64,000 bases of DNA, taken from the NCBI RefSeq assembly GCF_900089755.1, contig NZ_FLOC01000003.1, positions 124,001 through 188,000 on the forward strand, written 5' to 3'. Below, in pieces: positions 28,482-36,551 of the stretch. The translations under genes were made by a program, and so were the position numbers. This stretch comes from Marinomonas aquimarina (lineage in GTDB: Bacteria; Pseudomonadota; Gammaproteobacteria; Pseudomonadales; Marinomonadaceae). Below the pieces are notes generated by a model that worked only from the letters and a program-made list of their open reading frames with translations, did no database searches and was not told the DNA's origin. Every line of letters starts with the position of its first letter. Within the stretch, counting starts at the first letter, position 1.

Positions 28482-29678
28482 ATGAATTCGCCGAAACAAA
28501 CCTACTCTTTTATTGGCAGCAGCTTGTCGCTGATCGTATTGTTTGTGGCCTCTGCCACACCGATCCCGCTGTATGGTTTATACCGTGCTGCCGACGGTCT
28601 CTCCTATCAAGACCTTTCTCTCAGCTCAGTGGTGTACTTTATTGGCGCACTGATCTCACTACTGTTTTTAGGGCGTCTCTCGAATCATTTCGGGCGACGT
28701 TTAACCACGATTCTAGCTCTGCTATTTGGCATACTAGGTTGCGCGGCAATGTTGTTTATCCATGATGCGGGCCCGTTATTACTTGGCCGTTTTTTCCAAG
28801 GCCTGTCCTGTGGTTTGGCTTCCTCTGCCATTGCCTCTTGGATCGTTGATACCTCCCACGGCATTCCTAAATGGATTGCCCCTGCTGTAGTCGGCTGTGG
28901 CCCGATGACAGGTTTAACCATTGGCGGTGTCGGCTCTGGGTTATTGGTCGATTTTGCTCCTGACCCACGTATTCTGCCGTTTGCCACCATCATCGCCTTA
29001 TTAGCATTGGTCATTTTTATGGTCTGCTTTGGCAAGGAAACGGTTAACCGCATTCCCGGCGCTTTCCGCTCATTAAAACCACAAATCGCCCTGCCAGAAT
29101 CGGCGCGAAAAGCCTTTCCTATTGCTGCGGTAACCTTTGTTTGTACCTGGGCGCTAGGTGGGTTCTTTCAGGCCTTCGGCCCTGCCATGGCCCATGAGCA
29201 ATTGCACTCAGACAGTGCCGTGGCCGCTGCTTTAGTCTTCGCCTCGGTCATGGCACCGAGCTTTATCGGTGCCTCCATTGCCGGACGTTTCCAGCCACGC
29301 CAAGTACAAGTGTTTGGCATGCTGTCATTTACACTAAGCTTGGCAGGGCTCTTGTTGTCGCTGCAGATAGGCACGCTAGTAGGTTTCCTAGTAGCAAGTG
29401 TCTTAGCAGGAACCGCACAAGGGGCAATCTTGACGGGCAGTATTCGCTCCATGGTGGCCGAGCTGACCACCGAGGAACGTGCCGGTACTTTCTCTGTGAT
29501 TTACTTCACTTCTTACACAGGTGCCGCGGTACCAACGTTACTAGCGGGACAATTCTCAAGCAGTTACTCACTACTTCAAGTCGCTTGTGCTTACGGTGTA
29601 CTGGCAGCGGTTGGCTGTGTGATTGTCATTTTAGGTACGCGCCATCAAGCCCGTAGACAAGCCTATTCCAACGCTTAA
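28482..29678 (+). CDS. MFS transporter
   Basis: A 398-residue major-facilitator protein with 12 hydrophobic segments. The first loop has SATPIPLYGLYRAADGLS, motif A appears as GRLSNHFGRRLTTILALLFG, and GRFFQGLSCGLASSAIASWI matches motif B. The sequence type is that of drug or metabolite exporters with a central loop carrying few charges. It starts a plus-strand run with the cyclophilin-like, DUF2255 and lysR-type genes. An AAAAGGATG SD region precedes the ATG. Confidence 0.88.
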   Translation: MNSPKQTYSFIGSSLSLIVLFVASATPIPLYGLYRAADGLSYQDLSLSSVVYFIGALISLLFLGRLSNHFGRRLTTILALLFGILGCAAMLFIHDAGPLLLGRFFQGLSCGLASSAIASWIVDTSHGIPKWIAPAVVGCGPMTGLTIGGVGSGLLVDFAPDPRILPFATIIALLALVIFMVCFGKETVNRIPGAFRSLKPQIALPESARKAFPIAAVTFVCTWALGGFFQAFGPAMAHEQLHSDSAVAAALVFASVMAPSFIGASIAGRFQPRQVQVFGMLSFTLSLAGLLLSLQIGTLVGFLVASVLAGTAQGAILTGSIRSMVAELTTEERAGTFSVIYFTSYTGAAVPTLLAGQFSSSYSLLQVACAYGVLAAVGCVIVILGTRHQARRQAYSNA

Positions 29679-29715
29679 AGACTATAGTTAAGCCATAGAT
29701 ATTTTTGGAGAACAT

Positions 29716-30066
29716 ATGAAGATTTTGATTGATGTCGCTGACACTACCATTGCTGCCACGCTGAAAGGCGATAGCGCTGCGGCAAAAGATTTTTACAACC
29801 TACTGCCTCTGGAGCTGACTCTGACCGACTACGCATCGATTGAAAAAGTCAGTGATTTACCGAAAAAACTGTCGACCAATGGGGAACCTTCAGGCACTTC
29901 AGCGAAAGCAGGTGACCTGACTTACTATGCGCCGTGGGGCAACTTGGCGTACTTTATTAAAGACTTTAAGCATGCCAGCGGCCTAGTAAAGCTCGGCACC
30001 TTGGATGAAGGCCAAGAACTACTGCGCAAATCTGGCCCCGTTCCGGTGACCATTCGCCAAGCTTAA
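29716..30066 (+). CDS. cytoplasmic cyclophilin-like-fold protein
   Basis: A 116-residue protein without signal peptide, made only of a cyclophilin-like domain: MKILIDVADTTIAATLKGDSAAAKDFYNLLPLELTL, then VSDLPKKLS, GDLTYYAPWGNLAYFIKDF and GLVKLGTLDEG. It is a clear paralogue of the exported protein at 22487-22939. SD TTTGGAG precedes the ATG. It lies 37 bp after the MFS gene, and the DUF2255 gene follows after 29 bp, so the three are probably co-transcribed. Function unknown. Confidence 0.82.
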   Translation: MKILIDVADTTIAATLKGDSAAAKDFYNLLPLELTLTDYASIEKVSDLPKKLSTNGEPSGTSAKAGDLTYYAPWGNLAYFIKDFKHASGLVKLGTLDEGQELLRKSGPVPVTIRQA

Positions 30067-30095
30067 GCGTCTATTTCATTTAGGAGGATAGCCGT

Positions 30096-30470
30096 ATGTG
30101 GAATCCTGACGTACTACACGACATTCTTAAGGAAGACGACTTACACATCGCCCCCTACAAACAAGATGGCTGCTCCACCGGCACACCCACTTGGATCTGG
30201 TGTGTGGAAGTCGCGGGGGAATTGTATGTGCGCGCCTACCATGGCAAACGTTCGCGCTGGTATCAAGCAGCGTTGGCTCAACAAATTGGCCGCATCTTCG
30301 CCATAGGTAAATGTTTTGAGGTGCGCTATGAGGCCATCGACGACGACATGACGCTGGCGGCGGTGGATCATGCCTACAGCAACCGCTACAGCACTAGCTC
30401 TTATCTCGATGCCATGATCAATGCTCGTGCGCGAGCAACCACGCTTAAAGTCATTCTACGCGGCCAATAA
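30096..30470 (+). CDS. DUF2255 family protein
   Basis: A 124-residue protein with the DUF2255 pattern: PTWIWCVEVAGELYVRAYHGKRSRWYQAALAQQIGRI, then FEVRYEAIDDDMTLAAVDHAYSNRY and a late SYLDAMINARARATTLKVI. Residues Arg-Ala-Tyr-x-Gly and Trp-Tyr near the middle suggest a flavin/nucleotide-reductase-like beta-barrel, but this is a guess. An AGGAGG SD precedes the ATG. It is the third gene of the MFS unit. Confidence 0.75.
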   Translation: MWNPDVLHDILKEDDLHIAPYKQDGCSTGTPTWIWCVEVAGELYVRAYHGKRSRWYQAALAQQIGRIFAIGKCFEVRYEAIDDDMTLAAVDHAYSNRYSTSSYLDAMINARARATTLKVILRGQ

Positions 30471-30666
30471 ACAGTCCATCGAAATAGGGATTTAGCGATA
30501 GATAAATCCCTATTTACTGTTCAACACTCCTGTCTGAGTCATCCAAAGCAATGATTCAGATGATCTTATGAGTGTTTTGCTCAGAGTCTTTTTTATTCCT
30601 CGAACCTTGATTGAATTCATTAGCCAACATTGCTAAAACTTAACTATTCATGTCAAAGGTTCATTT

Positions 30667-31560
30667 ATGTCTAGAGAAAACTACAACGAGCTGATTGCCT
30701 TTATCGAAGTGGCCAAAGCGAAAAGCTTTACCCGTGCCGCCGCGCAACTTGGCCTCACCCAGTCCGCTCTAAGCCATACGGTGAAAGGACTGGAAAAACG
30801 TTTAGGCATTCGTTTATTAACGCGCACAACGCGCAGCGTTTCTCTGACCGATGCTGGCGAGCGTTTATTGACTAAGATTGCCCCTCGTTTTGAGGAGATC
30901 GACGCCGAAATCACGTTTTTAAATGAGCTGCGTGACAAACCAGCAGGCACCATCCGCATTTCCTCCAGCGATCATGCCATTGATACCCTGCTCTGGCCCA
31001 AGCTTGAGCCCATGATCCGTCAGTACCCAGATATTAAAATCGAGTTGTGCGTCGATTATGGCTTCACCGATATTGTCGAGCGCCGTTTTGATGCCGGGGT
31101 ACGTTTTGGCGAAGCCATCGCCAACGATATGATCGCGATCCGCGTTGGCCCTGATTTAAGCATGGCGGCGGTTGCCTCACCGGAGTATTTTGAGCAGCAC
31201 AGCAAGCCCAAAGAACCCCACGATTTATTAGAACACGCCTGTATTAATTTGCGCCTACCGACCTACGGTGGTCTCTATGCTTGGGAATTTGAAAAAGGCG
31301 ACCGCTCACTGAATGTAAACGTGGATGGGCAACTGATCTTTAACAGTGTGCAGCAAATCCGCCGGGCCGCGTTGGCGGGTTTTGGTATTGGTTATTTGCC
31401 AGAAGATATCTTTGCCGAGGATCTCGAAGCCGGCAAATTGGTGCGAGTCCTAGAAGACTGGTGTCCGCCTTTCACTGGCTACCATCTCTATTTCCCTAAT
31501 CGGATGCGCTCATCCCCTGCGTTCGATATCGTGATTGATGCCTTACGACATCGTGACTAA
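30667..31560 (+). CDS. LysR-family transcriptional regulator
   Basis: A 297-residue LTTR. The N-terminal HTH reads FIEVAKAKSFTRAAAQLGLTQSALSHTVKGLEKRLGIRLLTRTTRSVSLTDAG; the rest is the two-lobed co-inducer domain with IRISSSDHAIDTLLWPKL and GIGYLPEDIFAEDLEAGKLVRVL. It lies downstream of the MFS/cyclophilin-like/DUF2255 genes and probably regulates them and the divergent SDR gene, which is the classic LTTR arrangement in spirit though not strictly divergent. A bidirectional terminator follows. Confidence 0.92.
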   Translation: MSRENYNELIAFIEVAKAKSFTRAAAQLGLTQSALSHTVKGLEKRLGIRLLTRTTRSVSLTDAGERLLTKIAPRFEEIDAEITFLNELRDKPAGTIRISSSDHAIDTLLWPKLEPMIRQYPDIKIELCVDYGFTDIVERRFDAGVRFGEAIANDMIAIRVGPDLSMAAVASPEYFEQHSKPKEPHDLLEHACINLRLPTYGGLYAWEFEKGDRSLNVNVDGQLIFNSVQQIRRAALAGFGIGYLPEDIFAEDLEAGKLVRVLEDWCPPFTGYHLYFPNRMRSSPAFDIVIDALRHRD

Positions 31561-31561
31561 C

Positions 31562-31603
31562 AAAAAGGCCTGCATAGCTGGCAGCGCAGCGCAGGCCTTT
31601 TCC
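31562..31603. terminator. bidirectional intrinsic terminator
   Basis: AAAAAGGCCTGC pairs with GCAGGCCTTTT between the convergent lysR-type and mscS genes. The 17-nt interior can form a smaller stem. Confidence 0.85.
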
Positions 31604-31605
31604 TG

Positions 31606-32433
31606 TTAAAGCAACTCTTGCTTAATAATATGCAAATCCCGTTGTGGGAATGGAATCGTCAACCCAGCCGCTTCGATGCGTGGTTTGACTTGCTTTTGAA
31701 TCGCCCAATGGGTATCCCAGAACTTTTCTGGCGGCACCCACGCCCGTAACTGAAGGTTGACAGAGCTGTCCGCCAGCATATGAACGATCACCTGCGGCGC
31801 CGGATCCTTCATGATCACAGCGTTTTCTGCCGCCAAATCCAGCAGCACCTGCATGCCAGTGTCGATCGAGTCTTTATAGGAGATCCCAACGGTCACTTCC
31901 AAGCGGCGCTTGCTGTTGCGACTGTAGTTTCTGATGGTGGAATTCCATACCACACTGTTGGGACTAGAAATGTATAAACCGTCTGCGGTCTCAAACACCG
32001 AGGTAAATAAACCAATATCCACTACCGTGCCCACGTTACCGCTAAACTCAACGTATTCACCCTTTTTAATGGGTTTTAGGAACAGGATCATAATCCCTGC
32101 GGCGATGTTACTCAGGGTGTCTTTTAGGGCTAGGCCAATTGCGAGACCCGCCGCACCCACCAACGCGACTAAACTGGCAGTATTGACCCCGAACAAGTCT
32201 AAAATGATCACTAAACCAATAAGGTAAACCGCATAGGAGGCGACTTTTGACAATAATCTCGAAATGATTTCGTCGTTATTGCTAAGCTTAGAGACGCCGG
32301 CGAATACCGCTTTTCGGACCACTTTTGACACAAACGATGCTGCCAGAATAATCAGGCAAGCGAGCAAGATGTTTTTCACAATCACGAAGATTTGTGCTTC
32401 ATACGTTGAATAAAACGCCATCAGCGTGTCCAT
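31606..32433 (-). CDS. mscS: small-conductance mechanosensitive channel (MscS family)
   Basis: A 275-residue MscS-type channel with three N-terminal membrane helices. The pore-lining helix is ASLVALVGAAGLAIGLALKDTLSNIAAGIMILFLKP, with the Gly/Ala packing typical of TM3. The cytoplasmic beta domain follows (YVEFSGNVGTVVDIGLFTSVFETADGLYISSPNS) and a C-terminal alpha/beta part. It opens under membrane tension and releases solutes during hypo-osmotic shock, a normal need for a marine bacterium. Length equals that of E. coli MscS (286). Confidence 0.93.
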   Translation of the reverse strand: MDTLMAFYSTYEAQIFVIVKNILLACLIILAASFVSKVVRKAVFAGVSKLSNNDEIISRLLSKVASYAVYLIGLVIILDLFGVNTASLVALVGAAGLAIGLALKDTLSNIAAGIMILFLKPIKKGEYVEFSGNVGTVVDIGLFTSVFETADGLYISSPNSVVWNSTIRNYSRNSKRRLEVTVGISYKDSIDTGMQVLLDLAAENAVIMKDPAPQVIVHMLADSSVNLQLRAWVPPEKFWDTHWAIQKQVKPRIEAAGLTIPFPQRDLHIIKQELL

Positions 32434-32536
32434 GAGCTTCTCCTATCAGACACGTTAATCCAGTGCAACAATGCTTCGCTAGTGTAATCAAACTCTTGCT
32501 TTCTCACTACTCCTCAATGCGCTTATTTCGCAAGAT

Positions 32537-35098
32537 TCATAGGGGTTGAGCCGCTAAGGCCTGCACGGTATTGGCGACCCACAATTCGATTTCAACCGGA
32601 TTCAGAGGCTTGGAAAACAAATAGCCCTGTGCCACATGATAGCCTTGCTCACGCAATACCTGTAACTGCGCATGGTCCTCCACACCTTCTGCCACCACAT
32701 CAAGCTCCAAACTGTTGCCAATCTGAATCACCGCACGGCTTAAGGCACGACTTTTACTGTCAAACTCCAATTCGGTGACAAAGCTGCGATCGAGTTTCAG
32801 CTCCTTAATCGGGATTTTACGTAGGTAGCTTAAACTCGAATAACCCGTCCCAAAGTCGTCAATGGAAAAACTGACACCGCAGGCATGAATGTCATGCAGT
32901 ACCTTCAGGGTAGTTGGGTTCGTATCCATCAAGACGTTTTCGGTCAGTTCTAAAGTGATATCGCTCGGCTGTAATTCATAGTGTCGCAAGGTACTCATAA
33001 TCTGATCACACAGACCTAGGTTATGGAAATTATTCGGCGATAAATTCACGGAAACGGTTGGGATGGGCACACCTTTGCGGCGCCACTGAGCCATCTGTTC
33101 GCAGGCGCAAGACAACGACCATTGGCTTAAGTCGCCAATTAAACCGCATTCCTCTGCCAGCGGAATAAATTGCCCAGGAGACACGGCACCAAACTTCGGG
33201 TGATTCCAGCGCGCCAACGCTTCCACCCCATATAACGAACCATCTTGGATGCGAATCTGGGGCTGATATACCAACTCTAAACGTTTTTCTCGGATTGCCT
33301 TTTGGAGTTCGGATTCGAGCTCTTGCTTTTCCTGCGCCAATTGGTTCAATTCATGACTAAAGAAAGCAAAGCGACCTTTGCCGGCAGACTTGGCCTGATA
33401 CATCGCCATGTCCGCTCGATGAATCAAGGTGCCAACATCATGACCATCTTCAGGAAAAACACTGACGCCAATGCTGGCACTTGGATGCAGTAACTCACCG
33501 TTGTAATGGAAAGGGGTAGACAGCGCCCCCTTAATGTCTTCAATAAAGCTGCTCAGGGCATTGCCTTGCAGGTTGGGGGCGACCACTACAAATTCATCCC
33601 CAGCTAAGCGGCCATACACTTCCCCCGACTGACACGTGTCTTGCAGGTTATGCGCGATATGTTTTAGCAAGCGATCACCTGCCGGATGCCCCAAGGTATC
33701 ATTCACTTGCTTAAAGCGATCAAGATCGATAAACAAAACCGCCAGAGGACAATTAGCAATCTCCATGTCATGCAGCGCTCGTTCCGCTTTGGCATGCAGC
33801 AGACTGCGATTCGGCAGCTTTGTTAAGCTATCGTAATAGGCCAATTGACGAATATTCTGTTGCTGCGCTTCCCTTTCAATGGCTAGGGAACAAATGGGCG
33901 ACAAAATATTGAATAAGACATTGTCTAACTCGCTCGATGACTCATACTCCTTACGGGAGAACGCAATGACGCCGATGACCTCATCCTGCGAGTCTTTAAT
34001 CGGCACCGCACAACAGCTACGAAACCCTTCAGCTAACATATAGTGCTTATGGGATGCCCATAATTCATCCGTTTCAATATTGGCAACGCAAACTGGCTCA
34101 CCGCGAAAAGCCGCAGTACCAGAGGAGGCAACGCCTTCACCAATCGCAATATCATTCAACGCTTTTTTATAGGATGGCGGTAATTTCGGGGCAGCCAGTA
34201 GCTGTAAACGGCGATTCGCATCCACCTTAAAAATAGCTGGGTAAAGACCAAGATCAATCGCACTGGCTTCACCGCAAGCCGCATCCATAATCACTTCTAA
34301 AGGCTCGTCATTGGCGATCGACGCCAGTACTTTGGAATGAATGACCTGATGCAGCTTGGAGGCGGTAATCTCAGATAAGATGGTCACCATATTTTTGAAC
34401 TGGCCATGCTCATCAAAAACTGGATTTGACATAACAGAACACCAGGCTTTTCTGCCGCATTTACTTTTTAAAAGCTCTTCGCTTTTGATCGACTGCCCTG
34501 ACTTAATCGCGGCACGACTGGCTTGCAAACGTTGCTCATCAAAATGTGGTGCAATCACGGAGCTCGGCGCACGCCCTATAATCTCACTTTCATCAAAACC
34601 AAGAATTTGTTTAAAACCTTTATTCGCATAAACGACGCGCCAGTCTGCATCGGTAATAAAGATCGCATTATCCGTTTTGTCCGTCACCAGTGACAGCATT
34701 TCTAAGTACTTTCGATCCTGTACTTGCTGCGTCACATCTTTGACAAACGCGGTATATAAAATCTTGTCGCCCACTTCCACTTTTGACAGTGAGAAATTCG
34801 CCCAGCGGCTCTCGCCATCTTTGCGAATGATTTCTATGTCACGGCTGGAACCAACGATTTTGTTGACGCCAGTTTCGCGATTAGCGTTCACAAAATGATC
34901 ATGCTGTGGCTTGATATGGTCGGGCACGAGAACTTTTACATTCTGACCTAAGACGTCTTCTTTGCTGTAGCCCCAGAGTTGCTCTGCAGCCTGATTGAAT
35001 AGAATCACCTGGTTTTGCGAGTTAATCACCACCACGCCATCGATTGCTTGCTGAAGCGTCTGAATAAAGATATCAGATAAACTTTCCTGTTCTGACAT
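32537..35098 (-). CDS. PAS-PAS-GAF-GGDEF-EAL cyclic-di-GMP enzyme
   Basis: An 853-residue cytoplasmic signalling protein. In order: PAS (residues about 10-125, DGVVVINSQNQVILFNQAAEQLWGYS), PAS with PAC (135-250), GAF (260-415), GGDEF (425-585) and EAL (595-845). The cyclase signature reads RLAGDEF instead of GGDEF, a common variant that may be active or serve only to bind GTP. The phosphodiesterase motif EALARW and downstream ELTENVLMD, DDFGTGYSSLSYLR, ELKLDRSFV, VVAEGVE are intact. Hydrolysis of c-di-GMP is therefore likely. A single gene; what the sensor domains bind is unknown. Confidence 0.93.
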   Translation of the reverse strand: MSEQESLSDIFIQTLQQAIDGVVVINSQNQVILFNQAAEQLWGYSKEDVLGQNVKVLVPDHIKPQHDHFVNANRETGVNKIVGSSRDIEIIRKDGESRWANFSLSKVEVGDKILYTAFVKDVTQQVQDRKYLEMLSLVTDKTDNAIFITDADWRVVYANKGFKQILGFDESEIIGRAPSSVIAPHFDEQRLQASRAAIKSGQSIKSEELLKSKCGRKAWCSVMSNPVFDEHGQFKNMVTILSEITASKLHQVIHSKVLASIANDEPLEVIMDAACGEASAIDLGLYPAIFKVDANRRLQLLAAPKLPPSYKKALNDIAIGEGVASSGTAAFRGEPVCVANIETDELWASHKHYMLAEGFRSCCAVPIKDSQDEVIGVIAFSRKEYESSSELDNVLFNILSPICSLAIEREAQQQNIRQLAYYDSLTKLPNRSLLHAKAERALHDMEIANCPLAVLFIDLDRFKQVNDTLGHPAGDRLLKHIAHNLQDTCQSGEVYGRLAGDEFVVVAPNLQGNALSSFIEDIKGALSTPFHYNGELLHPSASIGVSVFPEDGHDVGTLIHRADMAMYQAKSAGKGRFAFFSHELNQLAQEKQELESELQKAIREKRLELVYQPQIRIQDGSLYGVEALARWNHPKFGAVSPGQFIPLAEECGLIGDLSQWSLSCACEQMAQWRRKGVPIPTVSVNLSPNNFHNLGLCDQIMSTLRHYELQPSDITLELTENVLMDTNPTTLKVLHDIHACGVSFSIDDFGTGYSSLSYLRKIPIKELKLDRSFVTELEFDSKSRALSRAVIQIGNSLELDVVAEGVEDHAQLQVLREQGYHVAQGYLFSKPLNPVEIELWVANTVQALAAQPL

Positions 35099-35354
35099 AA
35101 GTCCCTTAAATCTGCAGGTTACCGAATTTTGTTCAAAATTCTAGCATTGAAAAGAAGGCCACCTCTATCCAATTTCCCCAGATAGAGATTCATTTTGCTG
35201 CAATAATGCGACCCTATAAGCGAAATAACTAGGCGATCCGCTTATAAACAACCTATGATATAAACATATACGGAAGTAACTTGGCATTTCATATCCGCTT
35301 AATATTAAAGCCCGACGAGCGTTAATATTACTATTGAGACTTCACATCAAATCA

Positions 35355-35759
35355 ATGAACGAATTATCAAACCTTATCAAGTCACTGGCCTACAGCCTTA
35401 CGGTCGTATCCAACTCTTCTAAATGTGTCGCCACGCTTGCTAAACGACACGACCTGCGCTCAGAGCTTGAGAAATTACAGAAGGGACTGAGGCGTCATAA
35501 GTCCTCAGGTTATGATTTAGAGTCGAAGAATGTCCCCATCGAGAGCACGCTTCTGACATTACTAGACCGGATTCAAACACATCACGTAAAAATCACTGAA
35601 CTACAAAAACACTGCAGCCTGCTAACACACTTAGAGAAGTCCACCCTGTTACAATTGATTGAACAATCGCTGGCCGCTATGGATGAACGCGCGAGCCAAG
35701 CCAAGATGATCCTCGACGCCATGGCCCAACAAGGTGTCAGCGTCGACGACCTCAAATAA
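35355..35759 (+). CDS. hypothetical helical protein
   Basis: A 134-residue predicted all-helical protein starting MNELSNLIKSLAYSLTV; a TTG seven codons upstream is an alternative start. Long amphipathic helices (LRSELEKLQKGLRRHK, LTLLDRIQTHHVKITELQKHCSLLTHLEKSTLLQLIEQSLAAMDERASQ) suggest a coiled-coil or chaperone-like bundle. I do not recognise a family. It stands between the c-di-GMP enzyme gene (divergent) and the gene at 35799 (convergent). Real-gene status is supported by codon-like composition and length only. Confidence 0.55.
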   Translation: MNELSNLIKSLAYSLTVVSNSSKCVATLAKRHDLRSELEKLQKGLRRHKSSGYDLESKNVPIESTLLTLLDRIQTHHVKITELQKHCSLLTHLEKSTLLQLIEQSLAAMDERASQAKMILDAMAQQGVSVDDLK

Positions 35760-35798
35760 ACGCCGCTTGCTAAAATCAAACAGCGCTGAGATTTTGCG

Positions 35799-36455
35799 CT
35801 AGGACTTACGTGGCTTTTTGAAGTCCACCATTGATACCACCTTACCATCTGGCGACGCATGGCCATCGGTGGATGTGTGGCGACTGGTGGCACGCTGATA
35901 ACTGGCCGCGGCATCATCTAACAGTCGCAGCATAAGTTTTTTCGGCCACACGACCTCTTTTTGCGCCTGCAAATTGAATGGCATTTCGGCTAACAAAAAG
36001 CTGGCCTTCGCAAAAGGTAACTTTTCAAACGGCGTATTGTCATCCCATAGCATTTGCTCAATGCACGCCTTAGCCTGATTTAGGCACATATGCATGGCAT
36101 CCTTACACTCATCATCAATCACTAACGGCTGAAGCAGCTGCTTAGCAGTATTGATCTGCTCTTCAGTGGCTTGGATGGCCTCTAGGGATTGCAGTAGCGC
36201 CTGAGCAAACAAGCGGTCCAAATCAGCGAAATCGGCTTTATTCAGACAGGGGATGTAAATGGCTAGGCGTGTTGCTTCGTGGACGCAAATCACACAGTTG
36301 CGCCCCTTAACCAAAAACAAACTGCCGTGCCAGCCACTTAGGGGGTTCAACGCTTCTAGCCCAGGGATGACCTGTGACGCCGAACTCGGCAAACGCCCAT
36401 TAGCGTTGGTCGGCAGCTTCGGGAGCAGTTTATTAGTGCAGTGTAATCGAATCAT
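35799..36455 (-). CDS. hypothetical protein, possibly DUF6933 family
   Basis: A 218-residue cytoplasmic protein. The start MIRLHCTNKLLPKLP followed by WHGSLFLVKGRNCVICVHEATRLAIYIP recalls the DUF6933 family, which is uncharacterised; I hold this weakly. The middle is helical with a cluster of cysteines; the C-terminal 40 residues are low-complexity and basic. It lies 96 bp beyond the trailer end of the CRISPR array and is read in the same direction as the array, so array transcripts could run into it. No link to CRISPR function is evident. Confidence 0.6.
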   Translation of the reverse strand: MIRLHCTNKLLPKLPTNANGRLPSSASQVIPGLEALNPLSGWHGSLFLVKGRNCVICVHEATRLAIYIPCLNKADFADLDRLFAQALLQSLEAIQATEEQINTAKQLLQPLVIDDECKDAMHMCLNQAKACIEQMLWDDNTPFEKLPFAKASFLLAEMPFNLQAQKEVVWPKKLMLRLLDDAAASYQRATSRHTSTDGHASPDGKVVSMVDFKKPRKS

Positions 36456-36551
36456 AAGTCACGCTAAATCCATTCAAACAAGGGTCGGATGTTAGCAGCG
36501 ATAAGAAATAATTGATATTAAGCTGAATATATAGGCCTAGTTCTGCAGATA

